A stretch of DNA of 52,357 bases from Pseudomonadota bacterium (GCA_022572185.1 JACZWL010000019.1:1-52357), one strand, 5' to 3'; shown: positions 15,934-25,765, numbered from the stretch's first letter. Notes: generated from the letters alone by a model not told the origin. Program-made: numbers and translations.

Positions 15934-17235
15934 ATGGGCATTTGGTCACAGGCCAGGGATCTGGCAGCAGCAACACCCGACGAGCGGAATCGATACGTCG
16001 ATTTCCTTCGTGCCGTATCGATCCTGGTAGTAATCACCGGCCATTGGCTGATTTCCGCTCTTTACTACCATGACGGATCGCTGACTGCGACCAGTATCCT
16101 GGTCGTTCAACCCAGTACACATTGGTTGACCTGGTTGTTTCAGGTGATGCCGATATTCTTCATCGTGGGCGGTTACGCCAATGCCGTCTCACTGGAGAGC
16201 GCGCGCCGACGAGAGATTGCTTATGCAGGCTGGCTGGCTGCGCGTCTGAATCGCCTGGTTACACCATTGCTGGTCCTGGTGCTGGGTTGGGCCTTGTTCG
16301 CGGCAATATTGCACTTTTCGGGTGTCAGTGGCGCTGTTATTCAACTGGCATCGCGGGCTGCGCTGATCCCAATCTGGTTTCTTGCCATCTACATCATGGT
16401 AGTCGTATTGGCACCGGCTACCTACATCGCGTGGCGACGTTGGGGTTTTGCTTCATTTTGGGGACTTGCGGCTATCGGTGTGCTCGTCGATGTCGCGTTT
16501 TTCGTGGCAGATCTCCGCTGGTTGGGTTGGAGTAACTTCTTCTGGGTCTGGCTCTCTGTTCACCATCTGGGTTACGCATGGCGCGACGGGCGTATGGGCA
16601 GCCCGGCGCGGCTCCTGACTTACGCGGCGCTCGGTTTTTTGGCGTTGGTGCTGCTTGTATTCAAAGGACCATATCCTTTCGCTATGGCAGGATCACCGGA
16701 CGAGGGTCTGAGCAACACAAGTCCGCCGAAAATTACTTTGCTGGCGCTTGCTATTACGCAGTGCGGTCTACTCCTGGCCATTGAATCGCCGATGCGCCGC
16801 ATGTTGTCCGGTTTGCGAGTTTGGACGGCGACCGCGCTGATCAATAGCATGATCATGACCCTCTATCTCTGGCACCTGACCATCATGATGATCGTCGTTG
16901 CACTGGTCTACCTGGCAGGGGGTGTGGGACTGGGACTGGAACCCGGGAGTTCCGAGTGGTGGTTTACTCGTCCGGTATGGATAGCCGTTCTTTATGCAGT
17001 GTTGTTGCCGGTAACCTTGCTATTGGCGCCAATGGAGAGACGTGCGCGCGCTGCTGACGCAGCTGTCCCGGCGGCGGTAAGGCAAGTGGGTGGCGCTGCA
17101 CTTATTTGCTTTGGCGTTGCTCTGCTTGCCCGTTTTGGATTTGGAAACGCGCCGCTGCCGGGGCTCGATGTCGCTGCAACCGTAATGGTTATTGCGGGTG
17201 CCGGAAGCAGTGGTCTGCTGCCCGGATTCAAATAA
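15934..17235 (+). CDS. Acyltransferase family 3 membrane protein
   Basis: The 433-residue protein has about ten or eleven membrane segments. It opens with the acyltransferase-3 signature: ERNRYVDFLRAVSILVVITGHWLI (conserved R-x(10)-H), then MPIFFIVGGYANAVS with the F(F)xxGG/SG motif and an Arg-rich loop after it (ESARRREIAYAGWLAARLNRLV). Such enzymes transfer acyl groups to sugars, lipids or surface polymers across the inner membrane. The last 80 residues (after LLLAPMERRARAAD) are hydrophobic and less typical. The start at 15934 is preceded by CAGGA about 10 bp upstream. It stands alone and converges on ydbL. The substrate is unknown. Confidence 0.75.
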   Translation: MGIWSQARDLAAATPDERNRYVDFLRAVSILVVITGHWLISALYYHDGSLTATSILVVQPSTHWLTWLFQVMPIFFIVGGYANAVSLESARRREIAYAGWLAARLNRLVTPLLVLVLGWALFAAILHFSGVSGAVIQLASRAALIPIWFLAIYIMVVVLAPATYIAWRRWGFASFWGLAAIGVLVDVAFFVADLRWLGWSNFFWVWLSVHHLGYAWRDGRMGSPARLLTYAALGFLALVLLVFKGPYPFAMAGSPDEGLSNTSPPKITLLALAITQCGLLLAIESPMRRMLSGLRVWTATALINSMIMTLYLWHLTIMMIVVALVYLAGGVGLGLEPGSSEWWFTRPVWIAVLYAVLLPVTLLLAPMERRARAADAAVPAAVRQVGGAALICFGVALLARFGFGNAPLPGLDVAATVMVIAGAGSSGLLPGFK

Positions 17236-17261
17236 GAACAAGAGAACGGCGTACAGAAAAT

Positions 17262-17305
17262 GTGTCAAATCTATTTTCGTAAAGCGCAAAAAAGAAATTT
17301 GACAC
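17262..17305. repeat. Small inverted-repeat element C
   Basis: GTGTCAAAT (17262-17270) and ATTTGACAC (17297-17305) are perfect inverted arms around 26 bases. It sits at the start of the convergent gap after the acyltransferase gene and shares ends with elements A and B. Confidence 0.55.
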
Positions 17306-17316
17306 CTTCCATGATC

Positions 17317-17385
17317 GGTTCGCGGCTAAAGCCGCTCGTACACATTTCAAAATCAGGATCGTAGGAGCGGCTTTAGCCGCGATCG
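17317..17385. repeat. REP-like twin palindromes (GCGGCTAAAGCCGC)
   Basis: Two copies of a REP-type palindrome face each other: TCGCGGCTAAAGCCGCTC (from about 17319, followed by GTAC) and GAGCGGCTTTAGCCGCGA (about 17365-17382, preceded by GTAG). Each is itself a hairpin, and the two together make a longer inverted pair of about 22 bp. The GTAGGAGCGGCTTTAGCCGCGA form is widespread as an extragenic repeat in gammaproteobacteria. It sits between two converging genes and could act as a bidirectional transcription or mRNA-end barrier. Confidence 0.7.
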
Positions 17386-17467
17386 CTGCTGTTGAGCTAC
17401 CTGGAACCTGTCTTTTTGTACGGATCAAACACTATGTTATCCGGTCGCAGCATTTTCATCTGCGCAG

Positions 17468-17791
17468 CTATTTTTTCTTCCAGCGGCCGTTTTTGTCCTG
17501 GTAGTAATGTCCGGCCGCAGTCTTTTGCACAGCAAGTTCGTAAAACCGGTTGCTGACCTGTGCGACAGTCGTACCCGTTTTCTGGGCGGTGCTTTGGAAT
17601 TTGGCTTTCCGTTTTGCGTTCACGTTTGCGATCAGCGCCTTGACCTCACTGCTCGCTGGTGTTGTGACGGCAGCGAGATAACCGGTGCTGGCTTCGCCCA
17701 CCAGGCCCTGAGCCTTGGCGTCGTGTAGGTCAATGGCCCACGCGTTTTGCAGTAACAACACCAGGCCGATGGCAGCAAAGATCTTTTTCAT
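17468..17791 (-). CDS. ydbL: YdbL-like periplasmic protein (DUF1318)
   Basis: The 107-residue product has a Sec signal peptide (MKKIFAAIGLVLLLQNAWA) and the DUF1318 body: DLHDAKAQGLVGEASTGYLA, then EVKALIANVNAKRKAKFQ, QVSNRFYELAVQKTAAGHYY and a basic end (GRWKKK). In E. coli YdbL works with YdbH and YnbE, apparently as a chaperone-like factor controlling YnbE multimers; that is family knowledge. ATG 17791 is chosen because TGAGG lies 9 bp upstream; 17797 and 17800 are alternative in-frame starts. It is the last gene of the ydbH-ynbE-ydbL unit, 11 bp after ynbE. Confidence 0.8.
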   Translation of the reverse strand: MKKIFAAIGLVLLLQNAWAIDLHDAKAQGLVGEASTGYLAAVTTPASSEVKALIANVNAKRKAKFQSTAQKTGTTVAQVSNRFYELAVQKTAAGHYYQDKNGRWKKK

Positions 17792-17802
17792 GTTCATCAT
17801 CC

Positions 17803-17988
17803 TCAGAATACGTCGCTGTCTTCGTCGAACAAGCCATCCAGTTCCTTGTCGACGTGAAGCCGGATTTCATGTTCGATCTTGATATTGAGATTGATCTCGA
17901 TCGGCTTTTCTGGGGCCGCAAGCTGGATGGTCGGATTACAGCCGGCGAGGGAGGAGAGCAGAACGATTGTGAAAATTATCGATTTCAT
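17803..17988 (-). CDS. ynbE: YnbE-like outer-membrane lipoprotein
   Basis: This 61-residue lipoprotein (MKSIIFTIVLLSSLAGCNPT, lipidated at Cys17) continues IQLAAPEKPIEINLNIKIEHEIRLHVDKELDG, a short amphipathic beta-strand stretch, and an acidic tail. In the E. coli model YnbE stacks in the outer membrane and completes the beta-sheet bridge begun by YdbH, letting phospholipid reach the outer leaflet side. The PIEINLNIKIEHEI core is the recognisable family mark. It lies 72 bp downstream of ydbH and 11 bp upstream of ydbL. Confidence 0.8.
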   Translation of the reverse strand: MKSIIFTIVLLSSLAGCNPTIQLAAPEKPIEINLNIKIEHEIRLHVDKELDGLFDEDSDVF

Positions 17989-18060
17989 GGCTGCACCAGG
18001 CTTCTCAAGAATCTACGATCAAGCTTACCTTATGTTGCTTTCCCGGGATAGCGGCATCAT

Positions 18061-20571
18061 CTATTGCGCAAGTCTTCTTTCCAGGATCTCTTCCACCGCC
18101 CGCGCCGCCTGCAGGCTCCTGAGCATCTGGGGAATGTTGTTCTCAATCCCGAGATTCAACACGATCGGCCGACTGCTCTCCATGTCGGGGTTCCTGCCAG
18201 TCAAGTGCATTTGCAATGTCAGGTCACCGTCTTTGCTGTAGTCAAGCTCGGCGGTGAGTGTCTCGTATTCGAAGTTGCTCAAGGCACGCGTCACCAGGTC
18301 GATGCTGCTTGCGCCGGCATCGTCGGGCGCGATCCCCGGCAGATAACGAATGACACCGCCGGGCGCCTCGCCAGTCAGCCGCCCGTTCACAATGGTTACG
18401 GCATTTCCTTCGATAATCACCGGCAACTCCGCAGCAATGCTTCCACTTATCTCGATGGACTCAAATTCTTTGAGCGTCAGCAGCTCCGGCAGTTCAATCG
18501 ATTCAGCCCTGAGAACGAGCGCATTGCGGTCCCTGCCAAGCTGGTAGCTGAAAGGATCGGCCTGTATGACACCACCGAACGCGGTCATGCGGAGGTTTTC
18601 GACCGCAACGGACAGTGCGTTCGGATTCAGGGTGTAATCCGCGGTGATGTTCTCGATTGGCAAACCGACCTCGATCAGGTCGATTGCAATTTTGGCGGGT
18701 TCTGTGGTCAGTCCAGTCGCCGGATCGTAGTTGGCCTGTAAGCTCGTCGACAAGCCGGCGAACGCGGTGTCGGCGTATGCGCCGGCCAGGTCCGTCATCT
18801 GTATCGAGGATGCTCCGTCGAGCTGCCAGTCTGAGTCCGGTTTCTCCCAGTTCAGCTGCAACTCGCCCGAGAAGGTACCGGCGCTGATATCCCAGTCGTA
18901 AGGCCATGGAGAGACGCGGTCCGATAGTCCCTGTGAGTCGAACGACAGGGCGACATCCTGGATGGACAGTTGGCCGGTGCCGGAGTCGAGGTTGTGCCGT
19001 GCCTGTATGGTCGCTTCCTTGCCGTCGTGAAGTCCGACTGTCGCCAACGCAACCAGCATATTCGCGCCTTGCAGGGACACATCGCCTTTGAACCCTGGCA
19101 AAGCGATTACCCGGTCGTCCCACGTTGCCTGGCTCGATGGCGAGTCGACGACGACTGTCGCCGACAAAGCCTGGTCCGATTCACTGACAACAATGTTACG
19201 AAGAGAGACCGGTGCAGTGATCGCAAGGTTTTCATCCAGCGATAATGACTGGATATCGGCATCGAGCGACGCCGCTGAAAACTGCCAGCCGGTGTCCGCC
19301 AATTCCAGTGTGGCGCCGGATATCAGTCGGACATCGAGCCGGCCCAATGCGACGTCGGGGCCCGAGAGCTCAGTCACAACAAGTTCGGCGCCCGGATGAA
19401 CATGCACCCACAAGCCGTCGTCACGAAACACGATGTCCTGTGCCGCTGAAAGCGCAAGTCGGCTGGCTGTCGCAAATGCCAAATCGGTAGCGCCCACGGC
19501 AACATCGATATCCATGAAGCAGGCGGGTCCCGTCTCGCAGCTAAGGTTGCTCAGGGATACGGGTATGTCACTCCAAAGTCCGTGGGAAACGCGCAGTAAC
19601 GCCTGCTGCTGGTTACCGGACCATTCAAGCTGTGGAAATGTGGTTTCGAACTCCACCGGGCTGGACGACTCCATGCTGATCGATGTGACGACGCCTGGTC
19701 TGCTGGCATAAACGAATTGCCACGGCGTTGACGGCGTGAATTGAGCTTTTATCGACGCCGTTTGGCTCGCGTCATACGGAATCTCGGCATCGAACTCCAG
19801 CTCGGCAGATCCGGTCCGGACTTCGACACCGGCAGGAGTGATGCCGAACGATACCGCTATTGATGTCGCGATCGAGGCCAACGCGGGGAGGTCGAGGGCG
19901 GATGCACCACTGAGGGAGATAACGGTGTCGGTCTGCCGTATGCTGGCCGTGACCGACTGCTCTGCCACATTCGCGAAAGCATCTCTGACCGAAACCACTC
20001 CCTCATGGATTGCTTGCTCTGTACGGATGATCTCCGCCGACAAATCCACGGAGTCCACGCTCGCGGTCAGAGTTTGCTTGTTTTCGGTTGAGGCCCACCG
20101 GAGCTCATGTATTGTCGGGTAGGGCGCTATGCTCAGCTGCGTGACATTGACTACCGTGTTCGGAAGGCTATCTGGCAGCAAGAGTATCTGATCGATCAGC
20201 TGAGCCAATGCAAGCGGTTCGCTGCCGCTTGCGGACGCGACAGCTATCGTCACTTTCCCGGCAGTGAATACCTGGGTCCCGGTCCGCGACTTGCCGATCG
20301 GCAGGGTCAATTCATCAATGGTTATCGTCGTGCCGTTCTCATGCTCGAGTTCCAGGTAGCTGATGGTAGCGTTACTGGTCGCCAGCGCATCCAGGGATAC
20401 GCCGGTCACCGTCAGGCCATACTGCTGCAGGATCGGGCCTGATATGCGCTGAATGATCGTGTCGCGCAGGACCCAGGCAAGCGAAGCCAGGATGGCGACA
20501 ATGACCAGGGCAATCACAAGGTACTTAGTGACTTTCATTGCCTGTTGCTTCCCTGGTGTCTGCCTGACCAT
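18061..20571 (-). CDS. ydbH: YdbH-like AsmA-family intermembrane lipid transport protein
   Basis: The 836-residue product has a single N-terminal membrane anchor (KYLVIALVIVAILASLAWVL) and a long periplasmic region made of repeated beta strands, as in AsmA-like bridge proteins. The C-terminal third (TADYTLNPNALSVAVENLRM, GRLTGEAPGGVIRYLPG, TALSNFEYETLTAELDYSKD, LHLTGRNP) matches YdbH closely. With TamB and YhdP it belongs to the redundant set that carries phospholipid to the outer membrane. The start overlaps the bipA stop (TGATG at 20569-20573), suggesting coupling; an internal ATG at 20538 (MKVTKYLV) is an equally reasonable start. ynbE and ydbL follow. Confidence 0.85.
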   Translation of the reverse strand: MVRQTPGKQQAMKVTKYLVIALVIVAILASLAWVLRDTIIQRISGPILQQYGLTVTGVSLDALATSNATISYLELEHENGTTITIDELTLPIGKSRTGTQVFTAGKVTIAVASASGSEPLALAQLIDQILLLPDSLPNTVVNVTQLSIAPYPTIHELRWASTENKQTLTASVDSVDLSAEIIRTEQAIHEGVVSVRDAFANVAEQSVTASIRQTDTVISLSGASALDLPALASIATSIAVSFGITPAGVEVRTGSAELEFDAEIPYDASQTASIKAQFTPSTPWQFVYASRPGVVTSISMESSSPVEFETTFPQLEWSGNQQQALLRVSHGLWSDIPVSLSNLSCETGPACFMDIDVAVGATDLAFATASRLALSAAQDIVFRDDGLWVHVHPGAELVVTELSGPDVALGRLDVRLISGATLELADTGWQFSAASLDADIQSLSLDENLAITAPVSLRNIVVSESDQALSATVVVDSPSSQATWDDRVIALPGFKGDVSLQGANMLVALATVGLHDGKEATIQARHNLDSGTGQLSIQDVALSFDSQGLSDRVSPWPYDWDISAGTFSGELQLNWEKPDSDWQLDGASSIQMTDLAGAYADTAFAGLSTSLQANYDPATGLTTEPAKIAIDLIEVGLPIENITADYTLNPNALSVAVENLRMTAFGGVIQADPFSYQLGRDRNALVLRAESIELPELLTLKEFESIEISGSIAAELPVIIEGNAVTIVNGRLTGEAPGGVIRYLPGIAPDDAGASSIDLVTRALSNFEYETLTAELDYSKDGDLTLQMHLTGRNPDMESSRPIVLNLGIENNIPQMLRSLQAARAVEEILERRLAQ

Positions 20572-22394
20572 CAGGCGCGCAATCGGGATTTGCGCCGCCG
20601 TTCAACTTCGGTCAGTAATTTCTTGCGCAGGCGGATGCTATGGGGAGTGACTTCCAGTAACTCATCATCATCGATAAATTCGAGTGCCTGCTCGAGCGAC
20701 AAGCGGATCGGCGGTGACAGCACAATATTTTCATCGCTACCCGCTGCGCGAATATTCGTTAACTGTTTCGCCTTCGTGGGATTAACGGCCATGTCACTGC
20801 GGCGGCTGTTGACACCAATGATCATGCCTTCGTACACGGCATCTCCATGGCCAATCATGAGTCTCCCGCGTTCCTGTAAGTTGAAGAGCGCATACGCAAG
20901 TGCCTTGCCGGCGATCATCGAAACCAGAACGCCATTGTTTCTCTGACCGAGCGTTTCGGGCACATATCGATCGTATTTGTCGAAAACGTGGTAGAGAAGG
21001 CCCGTGCCCGAGGTGGCGGTCAGGTAGTCTGTTCGGAATCCGATGAGACCACGCGTCGGGATTCGATAATCAAGCCGGACACGACCTTTTCCGTCCGGCA
21101 GCATCGCCAGCAGTTCGCCCTTGCGTTCCGCGAGGCGGGTCATAACCGCACCCTGATAGGCTTCTTCGAAATCCACAGTGAGCTGTTCCCAAGGCTCCAG
21201 CCGGACGCCGTCTTCCTCATGGACAATGACTTCTGGCCGCGATACGGCGATTTCGAATCCTTCGCGGCGCATGTTTTCGATCAGTATTGAAAGATGTAGC
21301 TCACCGCGCCCGGAAACGCGAAATTTGTCCGGATCCTCCGTGGAATCGACGCGCAATGCAACGTTGTGTTTCAGTTCCTGGGCCAGGCGCTCCCGAATCT
21401 GGCGACTGGTGAGAAACTTGCCGTCTTGCCCGGCAAACGGGGACTTATTGACCTGAAAGGTCATGCTGATGGTGGGTTCATCGACGTTCAGTGCTGGCAG
21501 ACCCTCGGGGTGGTCTCTTGGACACAGCGTATCGGATATTAAAAGGTCATCGATACCGCTGAATACAATAATATCGCCAGCGCTTGCTGTCGGTATCACT
21601 TGCCGCTCGAGGCCGTGAAACCGGTACAACTCAAGAATTCTTCCGTTTCTCACTGAACCATCGGTGGCGACGATACTGACCGGTGAGTTTGCATTAATCT
21701 GCCCACGCTGAATACGGCCGATACCCAGCACGCCGACATACGGATTGTGGTCGAGACTCGAGACCTGTAGCTGCAGAGGCCCGGAGGGGTCGACTGCCGG
21801 CGGCGGAACCTGCGAGACAATCGCTTCGAAGAGCGGTGTCATGTCGCCTTCACGTTGATTTGGGTCGGTACTGGCATAGCCTTGCAGCGCTGAGGCATAA
21901 ATCACCGGAAAATCCAGCTGCTCGTCGGTGGCTCCGAGGCGGTCGAACAAATCGAAGGTCTGGTCCAGCACCCAGTCCGGGCGGGCCCCGTCGCGATCAA
22001 GCTTGTTGATCACAACAAGCGGTGCAAGCCCTCTGGCAAATGCCTTCTGTGTGACAAACCGGGTTTGCGGCATCGGCCCTTCGACTGCGTCAACCAGCAG
22101 CAGCACGCTGTCGACCATCGAGAGCACGCGTTCGACTTCGCCACCGAAGTCGGCATGCCCGGGAGTGTCAACGATGTTGATGCGGTAATCCTGCCAGCGG
22201 ATGGCTGTATTCTTCGCCAGAATCGTAATGCCGCGTTCGCGTTCCAGGTCATTCGAGTCCATCACCCGCTCGGGTACGGACGCACGCGGCCCCAGCGTTC
22301 CTGACTGCTGCAGCAGCTGATCCACCAAGGTGGTCTTGCCATGATCTACATGGGCAATGATGGCGATGTTGCGAAGTCGCTGGATATCGGACAT
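20571..22394 (-). CDS. bipA: Ribosome-associated GTPase BipA/TypA
   Basis: The 607-residue protein is a translational GTPase with all G motifs: [15 protein letters not shown] (P-loop), [11 protein letters not shown] (switch I), [16 protein letters not shown] (switch II) and [16 protein letters not shown] (NKxD). Domain II follows, then the BipA-specific C-terminal region with [18 protein letters not shown] and [15 protein letters not shown]. BipA assists 50S assembly and growth at low temperature. Its length equals that of E. coli BipA. Its stop codon overlaps the start of ydbH, an unusual partner that may tie lipid-transport expression to bipA transcription. Confidence 0.97.
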   Translation of the reverse strand: MSDIQRLRNIAIIAHVDHGKTTLVDQLLQQSGTLGPRASVPERVMDSNDLERERGITILAKNTAIRWQDYRINIVDTPGHADFGGEVERVLSMVDSVLLLVDAVEGPMPQTRFVTQKAFARGLAPLVVINKLDRDGARPDWVLDQTFDLFDRLGATDEQLDFPVIYASALQGYASTDPNQREGDMTPLFEAIVSQVPPPAVDPSGPLQLQVSSLDHNPYVGVLGIGRIQRGQINANSPVSIVATDGSVRNGRILELYRFHGLERQVIPTASAGDIIVFSGIDDLLISDTLCPRDHPEGLPALNVDEPTISMTFQVNKSPFAGQDGKFLTSRQIRERLAQELKHNVALRVDSTEDPDKFRVSGRGELHLSILIENMRREGFEIAVSRPEVIVHEEDGVRLEPWEQLTVDFEEAYQGAVMTRLAERKGELLAMLPDGKGRVRLDYRIPTRGLIGFRTDYLTATSGTGLLYHVFDKYDRYVPETLGQRNNGVLVSMIAGKALAYALFNLQERGRLMIGHGDAVYEGMIIGVNSRRSDMAVNPTKAKQLTNIRAAGSDENIVLSPPIRLSLEQALEFIDDDELLEVTPHSIRLRKKLLTEVERRRKSRLRA

Positions 22395-22457
22395 CGGACT
22401 ATTTTGACGGTGAATCAGAGAGACGCGGATTATAAACGAGAATGGTGCCGGTGTTGT

Positions 22458-24581
22458 TTAGGCCGTTGCTTGATCTTCAGTGCGGGGATCGGAGGCTGCA
22501 TCGGCGATTTTGACGAGCATTGCTGAAAAATTCTCTACCGACAATGGCTTGCTGCAAAGGAAGCCCTGAATCTGATTGCATCCGTGACGCCGCAGAAATG
22601 CCAGTTGTTCCTCCGTCTCAACGCCTTCCGCTACGACATTCAGGCCCAGTTGCTGCGACATCGCCAGTATCGCCGCGCAGATGGCCGCATCGTCCAGGTC
22701 GGTATCGAGGTCCTTCACGAATGAACGATCAATCTTGATCGTGTCGATGGGAAATCGCTTCAAGTAACTGAGAGACGAATAGCCTGTGCCGAAGTCATCG
22801 ACCGACAATGAAACCCCGGCATCCTTCAGTCGCTGTAGCGCAATAAGCGTATTGTCCAAATCCTGTAGCAGGACGCTTTCAGTTATCTCAAGTTCGAGCA
22901 AACGCGGATCTATATCGGCATCTGACGCAGCGCCAAGCACGTCTTCGTACAGGCTATCAGCATGGAATTGATGAGGGGATATGTTGACGGAAACCGGCAC
23001 AGCACCGGCCGGCGATGTGGACCACACTTTAACTTGCTTGCAGGCTTCACGGAGAACCCATTGACCGATTGGCACGATCAGACCGGTTTCCTCGGCAACC
23101 GGAATAAAGTCGGCGGGCCCGATTTCCCCTCGCACCGGGTGGAACCAGCGCAATAGTGCCTCTGCCCCGACTAACTCCCACGTTTCTGCGTCGACTTTCG
23201 GCTGGTAGTAGAGCTCGAATTGCTCGTCGTCAATTGCCTTGCGAATCTCGTTTTCGAGATCGAGCCGGTGCAGCGATTTCGTTCGCATGGTTTCGGAATA
23301 GAACTTGTAATTATTGCGCCCGGAAAATTTGGCGCGATACATTGCGGAGTCCGCATTCATCAGCAGCTGTTCGCCGTTTTGGCCATCCTGCGGATATAAC
23401 GCAATGCCAATACTCGGCGTTACTACGAACTGATGTCCTTCGCAGCTAAAAGGTGGTGTCAATACCGAGATAATCCGCGATGCTATCGTAGCCACGACGT
23501 CCTCGGAATCTATGCCGTACAGAATTATGACGAATTCATCTCCGCCGAGGCGTGCCAGCTTGATGCCCCCATCTTCATCAGTCGGATCAAGGCGGGCAAC
23601 GGAGTCGCCGGATCGAGTACACTGCTCGAGCCTGCGGGCCACCTGTCTTAGCAGCTCATCGCCTATGCTATGGCCCAGGGTATCGTTGATGCGTTTGAAT
23701 CGATCCAGATCGATGAAAAGAATCGCAAATTTTTCATCATCACGCTGGGCTATCTGTATGGTTCGCTCCAAGCTTTGGCTGAAGAGCTGTCGATTGGGTA
23801 GCTCGGTCAGTTCATCGTAATAGGCGAGATTGTAAATTTTCTCCTCAGAATTTTTTCGTTCGGTGATGTCTCTGACAATGGCCAGAACAGAATTCTTGTC
23901 GCGCGCCACAAACCGGGTTTCCAGTTCGATATCAAGGCCCTCCAGACTGTGCTCATAAACTTGCGGTTTGCCGGTCTCAAGAGCCCGCTTGATGCAATCT
24001 CTTGCTCTGTCATCGTTCTCACAGGGATAGAAATTGACCTGGGACGCTGTCGTCAGCGCCTTTAGTTGCAGAGTATGGGTCGCGTCCGGGCCGCTCAATC
24101 CTTCCTCCACCTCGCCTTCGGCGTTGACGATGAAGATAAGATCCGGAACGGCACGAATCAGCCCCCTGAGATCGTTGAGGGACCGGCATGTTCTCAGGGC
24201 ATAGCGGATGCGATGTGCCAGAACGGGCAAGGCAATCGGCTTGACGATAAAGTCGGTTGCGCCAAGCGTATAGGCGCGCTCCACGGATTCGTCGTCCTCC
24301 GATTCCGTAATTATGAAGATCGATGATTCCCGGACTGTTTCTCGCGCTCTTATGATGTCGCAAACGGAAAATCCGTCCAGCCCCTCCGGTGTTTCAACGT
24401 CAAGCAGAACAACGTCGGGTTGCAGCTTGCTATACAGTTCCAATGCAACTTTTCCATCTGGAGCAGTTACTACGCGAAAGCCGGATTCCTCCAGGAAATC
24501 CTGAATTAAGCTGCAGTGATCAGGATCGTCGTCGGCGACGAGAACGAGAGGCTTTTCTGCTGTGTCCGAACTTTGACTCAT
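22458..24581 (-). CDS. Response regulator with PAS-like, GGDEF and EAL domains
   Basis: The 707-residue product starts MSQSSDTAEKPLVLVADDDP. It has a receiver domain (residues 12-130; acidic pocket DDD 17-19, phospho-Asp 61, FIVKP lysine), a PAS-like stretch (about 150-265 ending VRDITERKNSEE), a GGDEF domain with the intact LARLGGDEFVIIL motif, and an EAL domain with ALLRWFHP, EITESVLLQDLDN and DDFGTGYSSLSYLKRFPIDT. Both catalytic motifs look complete, so it may make and degrade cyclic di-GMP, with one activity probably dominating. It is soluble. Start 24581 was chosen because it directly precedes the receiver domain; the longer frame to 24683 adds unrelated sequence. No partner kinase is adjacent. 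Confidence 0.88.
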   Translation of the reverse strand: MSQSSDTAEKPLVLVADDDPDHCSLIQDFLEESGFRVVTAPDGKVALELYSKLQPDVVLLDVETPEGLDGFSVCDIIRARETVRESSIFIITESEDDESVERAYTLGATDFIVKPIALPVLAHRIRYALRTCRSLNDLRGLIRAVPDLIFIVNAEGEVEEGLSGPDATHTLQLKALTTASQVNFYPCENDDRARDCIKRALETGKPQVYEHSLEGLDIELETRFVARDKNSVLAIVRDITERKNSEEKIYNLAYYDELTELPNRQLFSQSLERTIQIAQRDDEKFAILFIDLDRFKRINDTLGHSIGDELLRQVARRLEQCTRSGDSVARLDPTDEDGGIKLARLGGDEFVIILYGIDSEDVVATIASRIISVLTPPFSCEGHQFVVTPSIGIALYPQDGQNGEQLLMNADSAMYRAKFSGRNNYKFYSETMRTKSLHRLDLENEIRKAIDDEQFELYYQPKVDAETWELVGAEALLRWFHPVRGEIGPADFIPVAEETGLIVPIGQWVLREACKQVKVWSTSPAGAVPVSVNISPHQFHADSLYEDVLGAASDADIDPRLLELEITESVLLQDLDNTLIALQRLKDAGVSLSVDDFGTGYSSLSYLKRFPIDTIKIDRSFVKDLDTDLDDAAICAAILAMSQQLGLNVVAEGVETEEQLAFLRRHGCNQIQGFLCSKPLSVENFSAMLVKIADAASDPRTEDQATA

Positions 24582-25054
24582 ACGGCCGCTGTCCCGGTCC
24601 TGTCGTCCAGGGCATCGACTACCGTCTTGCAGACCTGCATAGCCGCCGATCGCAATAGCCACGCAAGCACAGAGAAGACGCAATCAATTTTTTTTTGCAA
24701 TGACATGGCGCTTACCGATTTCTGCTCCCTGGCAAAACTGGACGAGACCGCGGCGTGACTACGAGAGTCCGCCAGATCTTGGTTTCTCGACGTTAAGGGT
24801 ATGTAAAATAAGAGAATATTGCCGGAATGCCACAATATCCGCGACCGGTGTCACAGTTATGACAAGCTGCGTCGTCCTGGCGCTGTTCAAGCGTCATAAA
24901 GTGACGACCGGCACGCCCATCTTGAGAGTCGGTATGGCTAACAAGAAACTTCGATAAGCATACAAGAGGTCGGTTTCGACTTTAGTTTCACGTCATCCAG
25001 GCCTAATATGTCCCGGAACGAACAACGCCAAGAAAATGACACAGGGGGAGAGTC
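24582..25054. other. Intergenic gap without recognised content
   Basis: This divergent gap lies between the c-di-GMP regulator and the dioxygenase homologue and must carry both promoters. AT-rich stretches occur at 24686-24698 (a run of T) and 24802-24822. I see no gene, RNA or confident promoter motif. Confidence 0.4.
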
Positions 25055-25765
25055 ATGGACAGGAGAAAGTTTATTGCCGGGGCGGGTGGCGCCATTCTTA
25101 CGAGCCACGCTTCCAGCGTTTTCGGCACGTCCAACATTGCAAATCTAAACAATGCCTGTGGGCCAACGACGCGTTTGACTCGAGGGCCTTATCTGACGCC
25201 GAACAGCCCGCTGCGGTCCGATATTCGCGAGAACTCGCCAGGGGTTCCCCTCAAACTCGAGTTGACTGTGATTGACGACCTTTGGTGTACGCCCATTTCA
25301 GAATGTGTCGTCGATATCTGGCATTGCGGTGCCAATGGTCTTTATTCCGGGGTTGACAACATCGTGTTCAATCCCGACACGCTACGTGTAAGCGACCAGG
25401 CCATCAACATGAAGGACAAGTCCTACCTTCGGGGTCATCAGGTGACTGATGAGAATGGCAAAGTGGTATTCACGACAATATACCCCGGCTGGTACATGCC
25501 GCGCCTTGCGCATATTCATGTGAGAGTCGTGTGGCGGGACGTGGAGTGGACAGCGCTTGACACACAGTTGTATCTGCCCGCGGATGTCGAACGAGCGGTG
25601 TATCAGACAGCAGCGTATGCGGCGCGAGGTCCGAACCCAATCGGCGTGGATAGAGATATCGTGATGAAAGGTGACGCCGAGGCGGTAAGAAACCTGACCG
25701 TCACGCTGGAGCGGGATGGCGACGGCTACAAGGGCAACTTTGAGATAGCTGCGACCAGCCTGTAG
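25055..25765 (+). CDS. Intradiol ring-cleavage dioxygenase homologue, Tat-exported
   Basis: The 236-residue product begins with a twin-arginine signal (MDRRKFIAGAGGAILTSHAS). The body shows the intradiol dioxygenase core: LELTVIDDLWCTPISECVVD, IWHCGANGLYSG (first Tyr ligand region), LRGHQVTDENGKVVFTTIYPGWYMPR and LAHIHVRV with the two His ligands of the non-heme Fe(III) site. Secreted members of this family occur widely and often act on unknown catechols, so the substrate is open. GGGGGAGAG just upstream supports the start. It is not part of a degradation operon here; the nearest genes are a membrane protein and the YtkA/MauG operon. Confidence 0.8.
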   Translation: MDRRKFIAGAGGAILTSHASSVFGTSNIANLNNACGPTTRLTRGPYLTPNSPLRSDIRENSPGVPLKLELTVIDDLWCTPISECVVDIWHCGANGLYSGVDNIVFNPDTLRVSDQAINMKDKSYLRGHQVTDENGKVVFTTIYPGWYMPRLAHIHVRVVWRDVEWTALDTQLYLPADVERAVYQTAAYAARGPNPIGVDRDIVMKGDAEAVRNLTVTLERDGDGYKGNFEIAATSL

